Source: CALRWV02 sp943371965 | Lineage (GTDB): Bacteria > Bacteroidota > JABWAT01 | Reading direction: 5' to 3' | Length of the DNA: 64,000 nt | Assembly: GCA_943371965.1 (NCBI GenBank) | Contig: CALRWV020000004.1 | Coordinates: forward strand, 248,001 to 312,000 | In this document: piece after piece, positions 44,707 through 53,376 of the stretch | How the letters are laid out: each line of letters starts with the position of its first letter | Numbering within the stretch: the first letter of the stretch is position 1 | The notes under the pieces: generated by a model | The model's database searches: none | The model's input: only the letters and a program-made list of their open reading frames with translations | Told to the model about the DNA's origin: nothing | Made by a program: the position numbers and the translations under genes

Positions 44707-45387
44707 TTAGAGTGTAAATCCAACCACAAAAAAAGAAACTTCTTTAGCTGGATTGTAAATTAATGATGAGCTAACAGGCAAGCTGAATTTTTCTGTCAGA
44801 GGAATAGTTTTTGCAACTTTAACTCCAACATTGATAACAGCCAGTTCACTAACTCCATACCAAACCGGACTTTCATTCAAAGCAGTACCTACAAAGTAGC
44901 TGTAGGTTGCACTTTCTGCTGCATAATCATAACCAACTTCAAGATAAGCAGAATTGGTTGTATCATTATAAACGTTGACTGCTGCCAATACTTTAAAAAG
45001 ACCGGAATAGGAAGCACTAAGTTCAAAAGTATGTGCACCAACATTATCATTATCAAATTTTCCAAATTTAATTCCAGCTGTAGGATAATAATAATCAGTT
45101 GCAGTAACTCCAAAAGTACCTGCATCTGTGGTTAAAGAATATCCGGCATAAAAATCATGTTCTGCAGCAGTACCGGAAACTAAAGCGTAAGAAGCCCAAG
45201 TTCCTATTGTAAATCCACCGGCAGTATAACTCAGTGTAGGCTGAATACTTGCAGAATTTCCAAAATCAGCACCTCTCCATACATATCTGCTTACAACATC
45301 AGTTGCAATAGCAGTTTGAGCAGAAGCTGTTACACTTGCAAATGCAAATGTCATTGATAAAAGCGCGATGTTAATTAACTTTTTCAT
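44707..45387 (-). CDS. torF: TorF-family putative porin
   Basis: A 226-residue outer-membrane beta-barrel, TIGR02001 type, with signal peptide (MKKLINIALLSMTFAFASVT..ASAQ) and the family-typical start T-D-V-V-S-R-Y-V-W-R-G-A-D. Strands alternate to the C-terminal F-F-V-V-G-F-T-L with terminal hydrophobic residue. It is the third gene of glnK-amt-torF, 94 bp after amt, the same arrangement that many nitrogen-regulated clusters have. It may act as a channel for ammonium or other small nitrogen compounds; that is inference from context. Confidence 0.88.
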   Translation of the reverse strand: MKKLINIALLSMTFAFASVTASAQTAIATDVVSRYVWRGADFGNSASIQPTLSYTAGGFTIGTWASYALVSGTAAEHDFYAGYSLTTDAGTFGVTATDYYYPTAGIKFGKFDNDNVGAHTFELSASYSGLFKVLAAVNVYNDTTNSAYLEVGYDYAAESATYSYFVGTALNESPVWYGVSELAVINVGVKVAKTIPLTEKFSLPVSSSLIYNPAKEVSFFVVGFTL

Positions 45388-45481
45388 TGTTGTTTTCCTT
45401 TTATAATAGATGATACAAGTTCGATGTTAACCGAACACGCAAATAACGTGTCCGGTGTAAAAATAATTCCCAAGATTCTGA

Positions 45482-46927
45482 TTAAATAATGTAGCCTTCT
45501 TCACCATGTTCATTGATATCAAGACCTTCACGTTCAACCTGAACAGTTGGTCTCAAACCGATTGTGAATTTAATGATGTAAGCAAGAATGGCAGTTGCAA
45601 CTACTGAAATTACCAATGTGATCAGGATGGCTTTCAATTGAACGAACCACAATCCGCCTCCCTGAATATAACCGGCCAATCCGTTAATCTTTGCATAACC
45701 ATCAGAAACCAGATTGCTGTTAACTGAGTCGGTAGCCAAAACACCGGTTAAAAATGCACCCAATGTTCCGCCTACTGCGTGTACACCGAAGGTATCCAAT
45801 GCATCATCATATTTTAACCATGCTTTTAAATAGAATACTGCAAGAAAAGGAACAACTCCAGCAAAAATTCCAATGATAACTGCTCCTGTTGAATCAACAA
45901 ATCCGGCAGCAGGAGTAATAACAACCAAACCTGCAACTGCACCTGAACAGAAACCAAGGACACTTGCTTTTTTCTTGATGATATATTCCATAAAAGCCCA
46001 AACAAAAGAAGCAATCGCGGCAGCAAGAGTTGTGGTCATAAACGCATTTGCGGCAACTCCGTCAGCAGCAACAGCACTTCCTGCGTTGAAACCATACCAA
46101 CCAACCCAAAGCATTCCTGTTCCAACCATTACCAAAACCATACTGTGAGGAAGCATAGGCTCATGACCAAAACCAGTACGTTTTCCCAAAATGATGGCAA
46201 GAATTAAAGCTGACCAGCCTGATGACATGTGAACTACAGTTCCTCCCGCAAAGTCAATTGCTGGAATTGCTGCTGCTGAGTTCCAAACACCGTTCATGAA
46301 TCCATTTGCACCCCAAACCATGTGAGCCAATGGGAAATACACTACAAACATCCAAAGAGTGACAAAAGCCAGAATTGATGTAAATTTCATACGTTCAGCA
46401 ATTGCACCGATTATCAATGCAGGAGTAATAATTGCAAACATCAATTGATACATGGCAAAAACACTTTGTGATACCCAATAGGCATAATTGGTATTTGGTG
46501 CAGAAGTGACACCATTCAGGAAGAAAAATTCGGTTCCTCCAATAAATGGACTGTCGAAATTGGTTCCAAAAATTAAGCTGTAACCAAATGCCCACCAAAG
46601 AATAGTTACAATCCCAGCAATTCCAAAACATTGTGCCAGAACTGATAAAACGTTCTTTGACCGAACCAAACCGCCATAAAATAATGCAAGACCCGGTAAA
46701 GTCATGAACAGAACCAGAGCGGCACAAACCATCATCCATCCATTATGACCCGGACCGGCAACCCCAGCAACCAGACTTCCTGATGGATCTACGTTATTGA
46801 TATAAGCTTCCAGTCCTTTTACCCGTGCTTCGAGCGATGGACCGGCTTCAACAGCAACTGCTTTTGCTGTATCTGCAGCAGTAACCACTGAATCGGTAAC
46901 TGCTGTTATAAAAGATGATAAAATCAT
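45482..46927 (-). CDS. amt: Ammonium transporter Amt
   Basis: A 481-residue Amt/Mep/Rh protein forming a trimeric NH3/NH4+ channel in the inner membrane. An extended periplasmic N-terminal region of about 65 residues precedes the first helix. Family features: F-Y-G-G-L-V-R-S-K-N near 85, G-G-T-V-V-H-M-S-S-G near 231 with the first pore His, and T-F-G-V-H-A-V-G-G near 380 with the second. Eleven helices are expected. It is the second gene in the glnK operon (58 bp after glnK) with AAAGGAAAG upstream. Confidence 0.96.
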   Translation of the reverse strand: MILSSFITAVTDSVVTAADTAKAVAVEAGPSLEARVKGLEAYINNVDPSGSLVAGVAGPGHNGWMMVCAALVLFMTLPGLALFYGGLVRSKNVLSVLAQCFGIAGIVTILWWAFGYSLIFGTNFDSPFIGGTEFFFLNGVTSAPNTNYAYWVSQSVFAMYQLMFAIITPALIIGAIAERMKFTSILAFVTLWMFVVYFPLAHMVWGANGFMNGVWNSAAAIPAIDFAGGTVVHMSSGWSALILAIILGKRTGFGHEPMLPHSMVLVMVGTGMLWVGWYGFNAGSAVAADGVAANAFMTTTLAAAIASFVWAFMEYIIKKKASVLGFCSGAVAGLVVITPAAGFVDSTGAVIIGIFAGVVPFLAVFYLKAWLKYDDALDTFGVHAVGGTLGAFLTGVLATDSVNSNLVSDGYAKINGLAGYIQGGGLWFVQLKAILITLVISVVATAILAYIIKFTIGLRPTVQVEREGLDINEHGEEGYII

Positions 46928-46985
46928 AATTCTTTCCTTTCAACTAATTCTTAACAAATGTTATTTCTGAATCAGAACATGACCA

Positions 46986-47327
46986 TTACTGGAGAGCCTG
47001 ATCGCCACTTTCTTCAGTGCGGATTCTGATCGCATCCTGAAGATTGTAAACGAAAATTTTTCCGTCTCCAACCTGACCTGTTTTCGCCTTTTCCACAATT
47101 GCGGAAATGGTTTTTTCCAATAAATCATCACCAACGATGACTTCAATTTTAATCTTCGGTACAAAATCTATGTTGTACTCGGAACCACGATACATTTCTG
47201 TATGCCCCTTTTGACGGCCAAAGCCCTTAACCTCGGTAATGGTAATTCCTTTAATACCAAGTTCAATAAGAGATTCCTTTACCTCATCAAGTTTGAAGGG
47301 TCGGATGATAGCTTCTATTTTTTTCAT
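46986..47327 (-). CDS. glnK: Nitrogen regulatory protein P-II (GlnK/GlnB)
   Basis: A 113-residue trimeric signal protein. The T-loop has E-M-Y-R-G-S-E-Y-N-I-D-F with the conserved Tyr51; the P-II signatures K-G-H-T-E-M-Y-R and T-G-Q-V-G-D-G-K-I-F-V are present. It senses 2-oxoglutarate and ATP/ADP and controls the Amt channel directly. Its position before amt supports the GlnK name. A palindrome and a promoter box lie just upstream. Confidence 0.96.
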   Translation of the reverse strand: MKKIEAIIRPFKLDEVKESLIELGIKGITITEVKGFGRQKGHTEMYRGSEYNIDFVPKIKIEVIVGDDLLEKTISAIVEKAKTGQVGDGKIFVYNLQDAIRIRTEESGDQALQ

Positions 47328-47339
47328 TTTTTTTCCTTT

Positions 47340-47357
47340 CGTTAATAATCATTAACG
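47340..47357. promoter_or_regulatory. Palindrome in glnK leader
   Basis: CGTTAAT-AATC-ATTAACG: seven-base arms, four-base centre, 13 bp before the glnK start and directly ahead of the AAAGGAAA ribosome site. It can be an operator at the transcription start or a leader hairpin. Nitrogen control is an inference. Confidence 0.4.
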
Positions 47358-47360
47358 GGA

Positions 47361-47368
47361 CAAACTTA
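47361..47368 (-). promoter_or_regulatory. Bacteroidota-type -7 promoter box before glnK
   Basis: Minus-strand TAAGTTTG, 33 bp from the glnK ATG. The palindrome at 47340-47357 then falls at the predicted start of transcription. Confidence 0.45.
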
Positions 47369-47674
47369 ATTACTTTATTTTGCAAAATCAATATTATACC
47401 TAAATAATTAATGTTTAAAGCTAATATATGTTAATATGTATTGATTATTAAGAATATAAGTCACTTTATGAAAGTATGGGTGCTATGAATTGCTGAATAA
47501 TTATTCAACTAACTTTCATAAAACGGGTAGAATTATATATTTGAATTTCGGAATACGAGGGAGATTTTTATTGGAATCGGCTAACATCAGAAAGATCAAA
47601 GTAGAAATGGGAAAAAAGCAGATTTGGGATAAACAAAAAAGCCTGATCTTATGAATCAGACTTTTTTTGTTTTG

Positions 47675-47758
47675 TACCGAGGGTCTGAATCGGGCCGACA
47701 CGAGTTATTCACTCATCCGTTGGCTGACGGACGCATTTACCTGTTTCACCTCATCGGC
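47675..47758 (-). pseudogene. tRNA-Leu-like element A (degenerate)
   Basis: An 84-base relative of the tRNA-Leu at 48305. D-arm, long variable arm (TGAGTGAATAACTCG-like) and acceptor are recognisable, but the anticodon arm is TCCGT-CAGCCA-ACGGA with a six-base loop lacking a normal anticodon, and the T-loop reads CCCGATT with a stem mismatch. It cannot be a normal decoding tRNA. It is the most diverged of three copies. Confidence 0.75.
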
Positions 47759-47885
47759 AAATAAAAAGAATTGTGAAAGAGAAGTAGTTTTCGTTAAGCT
47801 TTTCATTTGGAAATCAAAGAATTTTAAAAACTTGGGGTATAAAAAACAAAAAAAGCCCGATCTTTTGAATCAGACTTTTGATTTG

Positions 47886-47969
47886 TACCGAGGGTCGGAA
47901 TCGAACCGACACGAGTTATTCACTCATCCGTCGACTGACGGACGCAACTACCAGTTTCACCACATCGGT
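47886..47969 (-). pseudogene. tRNA-Leu-like element B
   Basis: An 84-base relative of tRNA-Leu with intact T-arm (GTCGG-TTCGATT-CCGAC), long variable arm and A1-U72 acceptor pairing. The anticodon arm is TCCGT-CAGTCG-ACGGA, a six-base loop with no U33. Not expected to decode. It stands 211 bp from element A and also 211 bp from element C, measured at the same base. Confidence 0.75.
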
Positions 47970-48096
47970 AATTAAAAAAGAATTATGAAAGAAAGATAGT
48001 TTACAACAAGAGCTTTACATGGAAATCAAAGAATTTTAAAAATGTGGGGTATACAAACAAAAAAAGCCCGATCTTTTGAATCAGGCTTTTTTTTTG

Positions 48097-48180
48097 TACC
48101 GAGGGTCGGAATCGAACCGACACGAGTTATTCACTCATCCGTCGGCTGACGGACGCATCTACCAGTTTCACCACATCGGC
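48097..48180 (-). pseudogene. tRNA-Leu-like element C
   Basis: An 84-base relative of tRNA-Leu. T-arm and variable arm match the functional gene; the acceptor has a T6-C67 mismatch; the anticodon arm is TCCGT-CAGCCG-ACGGA with a six-base loop. Followed on its strand by a hairpin with a T run (about 48057-48090). No promoter box is seen upstream. Confidence 0.75.
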
Positions 48181-48264
48181 AAATAAAAAGAATAGTAAAA
48201 GAGAAATAGTTTATAGTAAGCATTTCATTTGGAATTCAAGGAATTTTAAAAATGTGGGGATAAA

Positions 48265-48299
48265 CAAAAAAGCCTGATTTTATGAATCAGGCTTTTTTG
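48265..48299 (-). terminator. Intrinsic terminator after tRNA-Leu(CAA)
   Basis: Stem AGCCTGATT/AATCAGGCT with flanking A and T runs and loop TTATG, lying just after the tRNA on the minus strand. Related hairpins follow each tRNA-like element (near 47640-47665, 47852-47880, 48060-48092), so hairpin and tRNA were duplicated together. Confidence 0.85.
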
Positions 48300-48304
48300 T
48301 TTTG

Positions 48305-48389
48305 TACCGAGGGTCGGAATCGAACCGACACGAGTTATTCACTCACTGGATTTTGAGTCCAGCGCGTCTACCAGTTTCACCACCCCGGC
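48305..48389 (-). tRNA. tRNA-Leu (anticodon CAA)
   Basis: An 85-base class II tRNA read on the minus strand. Acceptor GCCGGGG pairs with CCTCGGT (G-U at 1-72), D-arm AAACTGGTAGA, anticodon arm CTGGA-CTCAAAA-TCCAG giving anticodon CAA, long variable arm, T-arm GTCGG-TTCGATT-CCGAC, discriminator A. CCA is not encoded. It decodes UUG. A TAATTTTG promoter box lies 22 bp upstream and an intrinsic terminator follows. Confidence 0.95.
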
Positions 48390-48411
48390 AATTATTTTTA
48401 AAATTGGACTG

Positions 48412-48419
48412 CAAAATTA
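48412..48419 (-). promoter_or_regulatory. Bacteroidota-type -7 promoter box before tRNA-Leu
   Basis: Minus-strand TAATTTTG 22 bp before the first base of tRNA-Leu(CAA). None of the three tRNA-like elements has an equivalent box, so only this unit is likely to be transcribed from its own promoter. Confidence 0.5.
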
Positions 48420-48459
48420 ACAGATTTAACTGCGAAGTCAAAGGTTTTGGAATGGAATT

Positions 48460-49206
48460 TTAAATCTTTCCGATAGATTTTGACTCCAACCAACCGGTAT
48501 TTCCATTTTCAAGTTGAATATAGTACCAGTTTTCATACGAGTTTTTGATAAATACACGTGTTGCAGAGTGAACAGTAAAGACAGTTGTTCCACTTCCAAC
48601 AGGTTCGCTTTTAACATCAACACGGTTATCAATTACGATTGCTTCATCAATTGAATAATCCAGATAAATATAAGTTGCCAATCCAAGCTGAAATAAAATC
48701 GTCACAGTTAAAGATGTAATAAAGAGATACCGTTTAATTCCTGAAAATTTAGAAACTGAATTCACAAAAACCAGATAAATGGAGAAAAGTGAAATCAGAA
48801 TGATTATAAAAAGAGTTACAAACGAATTGAAAAAGCTCATCCAGTCAAAAAGTGAAAGTTTTATTGAAATTATAGGAAGAAGGGTGATTTTGTCTGTTAC
48901 AAAAGATTGAATCAGATCAATATTTGAGTCCAGATCTGACAGGAACGGATTCAGTCGGTGAGCCTTTGCATAAAACAAACGTGCTCTCCCATAATCCTGA
49001 ATTCTGAAATAGGCGTTGCCCAGATTCAAATAAAGTTCAGGAGATTCAACCCCGGCAGAAATAACATCATTGTAATATTCAATTGCCTGATCGTAATTTC
49101 CCTGGGTGTATGATTGGTTTCCTTTCAGAAATAAACTGTCAGGTTCAGCGGCAAAGGAAAATCCGTTAACTGAAAAAAGAAAAATAAAGGTTAGTAGTTT
49201 TTTCAT
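48460..49206 (-). CDS. batE: BatE-like TPR and SH3 protein
   Basis: A 248-residue exported or membrane protein and last gene of the Bat operon. Signal peptide MKKLLTFIFLFSVNGFSFAA, tetratricopeptide repeats (about 25-95, Y-T-Q-G-N-Y-D-Q-A-I-E-Y-Y, L-N-L-G-N-A-Y-F-R), two transmembrane helices (about 127-190), and a C-terminal bacterial SH3-like domain (V-D-V-K-S-E-P..N-W-Y-Y-I-Q-L-E-N-G-N-T-G-W). BatE is part of a membrane-associated complex whose molecular task is unsettled; aerotolerance or stress roles are reported in Bacteroides and spirochetes. Confidence 0.85.
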   Translation of the reverse strand: MKKLLTFIFLFSVNGFSFAAEPDSLFLKGNQSYTQGNYDQAIEYYNDVISAGVESPELYLNLGNAYFRIQDYGRARLFYAKAHRLNPFLSDLDSNIDLIQSFVTDKITLLPIISIKLSLFDWMSFFNSFVTLFIIILISLFSIYLVFVNSVSKFSGIKRYLFITSLTVTILFQLGLATYIYLDYSIDEAIVIDNRVDVKSEPVGSGTTVFTVHSATRVFIKNSYENWYYIQLENGNTGWLESKSIGKI

Positions 49207-49268
49207 TTGTAGACTTGGTCAAAGAAAATCACATCGTTATGACAGTGTGAAAGATTTAATTTGTTGAA

Positions 49269-51155
49269 TTATAAATATTTTGAAAGTTCAGTCAGTGCTT
49301 TTTCAGCTTCAGAAATTGCAGTTTCAGCATTGATCTCAATCATTTGAATTGGTGCAAAACGGAATTCATTCAATCTGTTCAGGAATGAACCAATGGTTTG
49401 CAGAGATTCTTCCGGAATATTTTTTTGTTTTAAAATGCTGATCAGCTCTTCAACCGTCCAAACGGTTTCATTTAGTTTTGTTTTGTGGGATACGAACTGA
49501 CTGATAACTTTATGAATTTCACCCAGTACCAGTTTAATATCAGCATTCTGAGAAAGCGAGTTTGCGTTCTGAAGCGCCCGCTTGGCAAACTTCTCAGCAT
49601 TCTTGTGTGCGTAACTTATCTTGTCTGATTTGGCAGCATCTGACCGCTGACGGTAAAACATAAAACCAAAAAGCCCAATCCAACTGATCAGCAATAAAAT
49701 CATTCCATAATAAACTTTTGAAATTGGATTTTTTACGACTTCTCCCAGTTCAGTATTGGTATGGATAAATGAAATGTCACGTCCGATAGTTCTGAAATCA
49801 TAAGCCTGATTTGAACCCGCATTTCCGGCAGATTGTGCAGTTCCGCCTTTAACGGAAATTTTCTGTTCAGGCAGACTGATGGTCTGATAATTTTTACTGC
49901 TCAGATCATAATAGGTAATGTCCATTTTTGGAAGTGTAACATCACCGGAATATCTGGGAATGACAACATATTCGATTGAGTATTTCCCGGTACCGCCTTC
50001 AACAGAATTTTTGATTTGTGATTCTTCTTTGGGTGGATATGATTCCACTGAAGTTGGAAAGTTCAGTTTTGGTATGATCAGGTTCTTGAAATTTCCGGTA
50101 CCTGTAAAAGACAATTTGACTGTTACAGGTTCATTGATATTTGCTTCCAGTTTGCTGACATCAATTTTGCCTTTCAATTCACCAACAAATCCTGAAAAGT
50201 TTGATGGTGAAGGGGAAATGGATTTCACATTCAGTTTAACTGTTGGACTTGAAATATTTACTGTGGCATATTCCTGAAAAGGATCAATCAGAAAGTCATC
50301 AAAAATACTTCTTCTTCCTGATGATTTGGGTCTGGCAGCCTGAACATTCATAACAATCGGATTTAATGTGACATCACCGGATTGCTGGGGATAAACAATA
50401 ATTTCCCGCAGGGTAATGGCGTTGTAATTAACGCCTTTATAAACTTCTTCAACAGGTCTTGTACTTGGAGTTTTGGTATCAAAATCATCGGTTAAGGCAC
50501 CGGTAGTTGTTACATCCTGAACAAATTTGACGTTGGCTATTCTTGTTTTGAAATAGAGTCTGTATTTTACATATACAGGCTCACCTACAACAACTGAAGT
50601 TTTTGCAGGAATGGCACGGATGAAAACATAATCATCAATTCCCGAGTTTTGACTGTCGGAAGGAATTTTCTTCCCTGCTGCAATTACTTTGACAGTGATC
50701 TTGTTTGAAACATAATTTTTTCCTTTGAAGGAAACTTTTGCTGGTCCGATGGTAAAATCACCAACTTTTGTTGCCATGTAGGTTCTTTTTTCGGAAGCGG
50801 TAACAGATGTAACACCATTGATGATGGAGATGCTCTGGCTGGTACTGGAAGAACCATTCATTTCCTTGATTCCATCAGGCGCATCAAGTACTGCAGATGG
50901 CATATTGTTCATTCCACCGCCGGTTACCGAAATATTGATTCCAATTAAATCATTAACTCTAACAGTGGCTTCATCAACAGACAATTCAATTTTTACCTCC
51001 TGAGCTACTAAGGAAAAAGAAGTAAGGAAAAGGGAGCAAGGAAAAATAAGAATGGCGAATGAAACCGGTTTCAGGTTTTTGGATAAAACTGAAAAACAGG
51101 ATTGTAAAAATCCTGTTTCATTATTCTTGAAATTGTTGAAAAATTGTTTGGTCAT
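49269..51155 (-). CDS. batD: BatD-like BAM-fold membrane protein
   Basis: A 628-residue protein with signal sequence ending near A-Q-E-V-K-I-E, beta-rich oxygen-tolerance repeats (V-R-V-N-D-L-I-G-I-N-I-S and similar), one membrane helix (about 485-505) and a cytoplasmic helical tail. The start at ATG 51155 directly follows the TPR gene stop (51157-51159), favouring it over an upstream ATG at 51209. It belongs to the Bat complex with the VWA proteins. Confidence 0.88.
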   Translation of the reverse strand: MTKQFFNNFKNNETGFLQSCFSVLSKNLKPVSFAILIFPCSLFLTSFSLVAQEVKIELSVDEATVRVNDLIGINISVTGGGMNNMPSAVLDAPDGIKEMNGSSSTSQSISIINGVTSVTASEKRTYMATKVGDFTIGPAKVSFKGKNYVSNKITVKVIAAGKKIPSDSQNSGIDDYVFIRAIPAKTSVVVGEPVYVKYRLYFKTRIANVKFVQDVTTTGALTDDFDTKTPSTRPVEEVYKGVNYNAITLREIIVYPQQSGDVTLNPIVMNVQAARPKSSGRRSIFDDFLIDPFQEYATVNISSPTVKLNVKSISPSPSNFSGFVGELKGKIDVSKLEANINEPVTVKLSFTGTGNFKNLIIPKLNFPTSVESYPPKEESQIKNSVEGGTGKYSIEYVVIPRYSGDVTLPKMDITYYDLSSKNYQTISLPEQKISVKGGTAQSAGNAGSNQAYDFRTIGRDISFIHTNTELGEVVKNPISKVYYGMILLLISWIGLFGFMFYRQRSDAAKSDKISYAHKNAEKFAKRALQNANSLSQNADIKLVLGEIHKVISQFVSHKTKLNETVWTVEELISILKQKNIPEESLQTIGSFLNRLNEFRFAPIQMIEINAETAISEAEKALTELSKYL

Positions 51156-51156
51156 A

Positions 51157-51654
51157 TTACCAGTCTTTGTCCGTTTTTCTTCTTTCATTCCGCTTTTGAA
51201 AATCAGCACGTTTCAAAAGTTGTTCCTTTTCATTTTTCTTCATTGCGTCAAGCAAACGTGCAGCCTGTTCAGGTGAAATCTTGGCTTGTTGAGGTTCAGG
51301 TTTTTTCTTATTGTCCTGTTGTTTGTCTTTTGAATCCTGCTGCTGTTGCTGTTTTTGTTTATCTTCTTTTTCTTTATTCTGCTGATCCTTATTTTGTTTC
51401 TGATCCTGTTGCTGATCTTTATCTTCTTCGTCAATTTTTTCTTTTAAGGCATTCAACTTTGCATTGTTGGGATAACGTGCCAAACCTTCAAGCACCGTTT
51501 TTTTTGCATTCTGCATGTTGCCTGAATAATATTCCTTTGAACCTTTATTGAAATAGTCCTGAGCAGTGGTTTGAGAAAACCCATTGACAGCAAAAAGGAA
51601 AAAACTGCAAAAATAAATGGGCAGTAACTGATTAATATTTTTTTTCAATTTCAA
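51157..51654 (-). CDS. BatC-like TPR protein, second copy
   Basis: A 165-residue exported protein with a signal sequence (L-P-I-Y-F-C-S-F-F-L-F-A-V-N-G-F-S-Q), one or two TPR-like helices (Y-F-N-K-G-S-K-E-Y-Y-S-G-N) and a long Q/K/D-rich low-complexity stretch (about 75-122). The start is not ATG: TTG at 51654 or TTG at 51648 follow AAAGG; no ATG precedes the signal sequence. It overlaps the preceding gene by 23 bp. Duplicated or split BatC-type TPR proteins are seen in this lineage. Confidence 0.75.
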   Translation of the reverse strand: MKLKKNINQLLPIYFCSFFLFAVNGFSQTTAQDYFNKGSKEYYSGNMQNAKKTVLEGLARYPNNAKLNALKEKIDEEDKDQQQDQKQNKDQQNKEKEDKQKQQQQQDSKDKQQDNKKKPEPQQAKISPEQAARLLDAMKKNEKEQLLKRADFQKRNERRKTDKDW

Positions 51655-52270
51655 CTACCTTTCCCAGTCTGTCAATATAAGTTTCATAGGCTTTACCTAT
51701 TGTTCCGTCTTTAGGCATTTGGCTTTTGATATACTGGAATGCCTCCGAAAATTTATTCTGTGTAACAAGATCGTCAGTTTTCTTTTTTACATTTTTTGCA
51801 AATTCTGTTGGTTTGACATCTTTTTTGTTTTTTTCGTTATTTTTCTTCTTCTTCTCTTCCTGCTTTTTCTTGTCCAGCAAACGGGACATGATTTCAAAAT
51901 TTGCTCTGGCGTCCTTGTCTTCAGGATTGAGTTTTATGGCATTTTTAAGATCCTTGATTGCCTCTTCCGTTTTTTCGGACTTGATACCTGTCAATGACTG
52001 GTTATAATAGGAGTTTGCAGATTTTTCGGCTGATTGTGTTAAAGATTCTGCGCGTTGATAAGCTTTCTTTGCTTCATCAAACTTGCCGAGTTTATACAAC
52101 GTATTTCCGATGTTGAAAGCAATTGCGAAATTTCCCGGTTCTTCATTCAATTGGGCCTGGTATATAATAAGAGCTTCTTCATATTTTCCATCACGGTAAT
52201 ACTGGTCAGCTTTTTTCAACTGCGAAATGTCTGCTGAAAAAAATAAAAGCAATCCAAGAATCAGATTCAT
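51632..52270 (-). CDS. batC: BatC-like TPR protein
   Basis: A 212-residue exported TPR protein. It starts with a short hydrophobic leader (M-N-L-I-L-G-L-L-L-F-F-S-A), then TPRs at about 18-115 (Y-Y-R-D-G-K-Y-E-E-A-L, F-N-I-G-N-T-L-Y-K-L-G-K-F-D-E-A, N-A-I-K-L-N-P-E-D-K-D-A), then a lysine-rich region. The ATG overlaps the BatB stop by four bases (ATGA). Confidence 0.85.
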   Translation of the reverse strand: MNLILGLLLFFSADISQLKKADQYYRDGKYEEALIIYQAQLNEEPGNFAIAFNIGNTLYKLGKFDEAKKAYQRAESLTQSAEKSANSYYNQSLTGIKSEKTEEAIKDLKNAIKLNPEDKDARANFEIMSRLLDKKKQEEKKKKNNEKNKKDVKPTEFAKNVKKKTDDLVTQNKFSEAFQYIKSQMPKDGTIGKAYETYIDRLGKVVEIEKKY

Positions 52271-53313
52271 ACAGTTGCCTCCTGTTTTTTTCTTCTGTTA
52301 GGGAGTAAAAAGAATTCAATCAGAAGCAAAACCAAACCAAGTCCGAGCGGATATTGAAATTTATTATCAAGATCAACCACTTCTTCAGATTTGTAATCTG
52401 TCTTTTTCATTTTGGAAATTTCCTGATTTACTTTGTAAAAATCGGAATAGCTGGATGTAATTCTGAAATACTCTCCGTCAGTGTCACGTGCGATTTTAGC
52501 CAAAGAAGCTTCATTTAATTTACTCGAAACCACATTTCCGGAAACATCCCGTTTGAAATCCTGAATATTTCCGCTTCTGTCCATGATCGGAATTGGAGCT
52601 CCGGCAGTTGTTCCGATTCCTATTGAATACACTTTCACTCCTGCATCTTTTGTTTTCTGTATGGTCGATTCGTAATCGCCTTCATTGTCTTCACCGTCAG
52701 AAACAACAATCAGAACCCGGTTTTTTGAAGCTTCAGATTCGCTTTTATCAATGGTTAGAGTTCTTTCAAATGCTGATGTAGCTGCTTCAAGGGGAGCGCC
52801 CAAATTGGTTCCGGGTCTAGGCAAATATCCGGTAATGATGGCATCCAAATATAAATTGATGGCTGAATAATCTGATGTTAAAGGACATTGAAGAAAAGCA
52901 TCATTTTCGAAAACAATCAGTCCAACCCTGTCGCCTTTCAGCTGTGATACAAAGTTGCGGATTTCATATTTCGCCTTTTCAATCCGTGAAGGAAGAACAT
53001 CCTGGGCATTCATCGAATTGGAAACATCAAGTGCAATAATCACATCCACTCCCTGACGTTTAACTTCTCTGATTCTTTCACCCAAAAGCGGTCCCATCAA
53101 AGCAATGATCAGCATAACAAGTGCAACCGTCCAAAGCGCAACCCGTGCCGATTTGAACGGGTTCAGTTCGGTTTCACTCAATTTCAGAATATTTGTTTTT
53201 GAAAAATATCTGGAAAGCGATGCCTTTTGCCGTTTTCTGTAAAAGATGACAGAAAGCAAAATGATTACCAGACTTAATAGCATCAGTGCGTAGTAGCTGT
53301 TTGCAAATTTCAT
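52267..53313 (-). CDS. batB: BatB-like von Willebrand factor A protein
   Basis: A 348-residue membrane protein. Two N-terminal helices (about 8-25 and 58-75), then a VWA domain (about 90-290) with a MIDAS motif I-A-L-D-V-S-N-S-M (D-x-S-x-S), and a C-terminal membrane helix before the basic tail (R-R-K-K-Q). The domain binds divalent metal and protein partners. It follows BatA with 63 bp between. Confidence 0.92.
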   Translation of the reverse strand: MKFANSYYALMLLSLVIILLSVIFYRKRQKASLSRYFSKTNILKLSETELNPFKSARVALWTVALVMLIIALMGPLLGERIREVKRQGVDVIIALDVSNSMNAQDVLPSRIEKAKYEIRNFVSQLKGDRVGLIVFENDAFLQCPLTSDYSAINLYLDAIITGYLPRPGTNLGAPLEAATSAFERTLTIDKSESEASKNRVLIVVSDGEDNEGDYESTIQKTKDAGVKVYSIGIGTTAGAPIPIMDRSGNIQDFKRDVSGNVVSSKLNEASLAKIARDTDGEYFRITSSYSDFYKVNQEISKMKKTDYKSEEVVDLDNKFQYPLGLGLVLLLIEFFLLPNRRKKQEATV

Positions 53314-53376
53314 AAAGTGTTTAAATTGATAGAGTATACAAAGTAAAATGTAAAAAAATCCGGCAACACCAAATTA

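Larger units (their letters stand above)
47328..47674. other. Intergenic control region upstream of glnK
   Basis: About 347 bp between glnK and the first tRNA-like unit. It holds the glnK leader with a palindrome (47340-47357), a TAnnTTTG box (47361-47368) and, at the far end, the terminator-like hairpin of the tRNA-like unit near 47634-47670. No gene was recognised. Confidence 0.55.

Noticed and set aside
47675..48180. Three further functional tRNA genes
   Set aside because: Anticodon loops are six bases long without U33, the acceptor has mismatches, and no promoter box precedes them; they are listed as tRNA-like pseudogenes instead.
51144..51551. Plus-strand open frame of 135 codons opposite the TPR gene
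   Set aside because: It is the complement of a Q/K/D-rich low-complexity coding region, has no ribosome site and no recognisable motif, and lies inside a conserved operon on the other strand.
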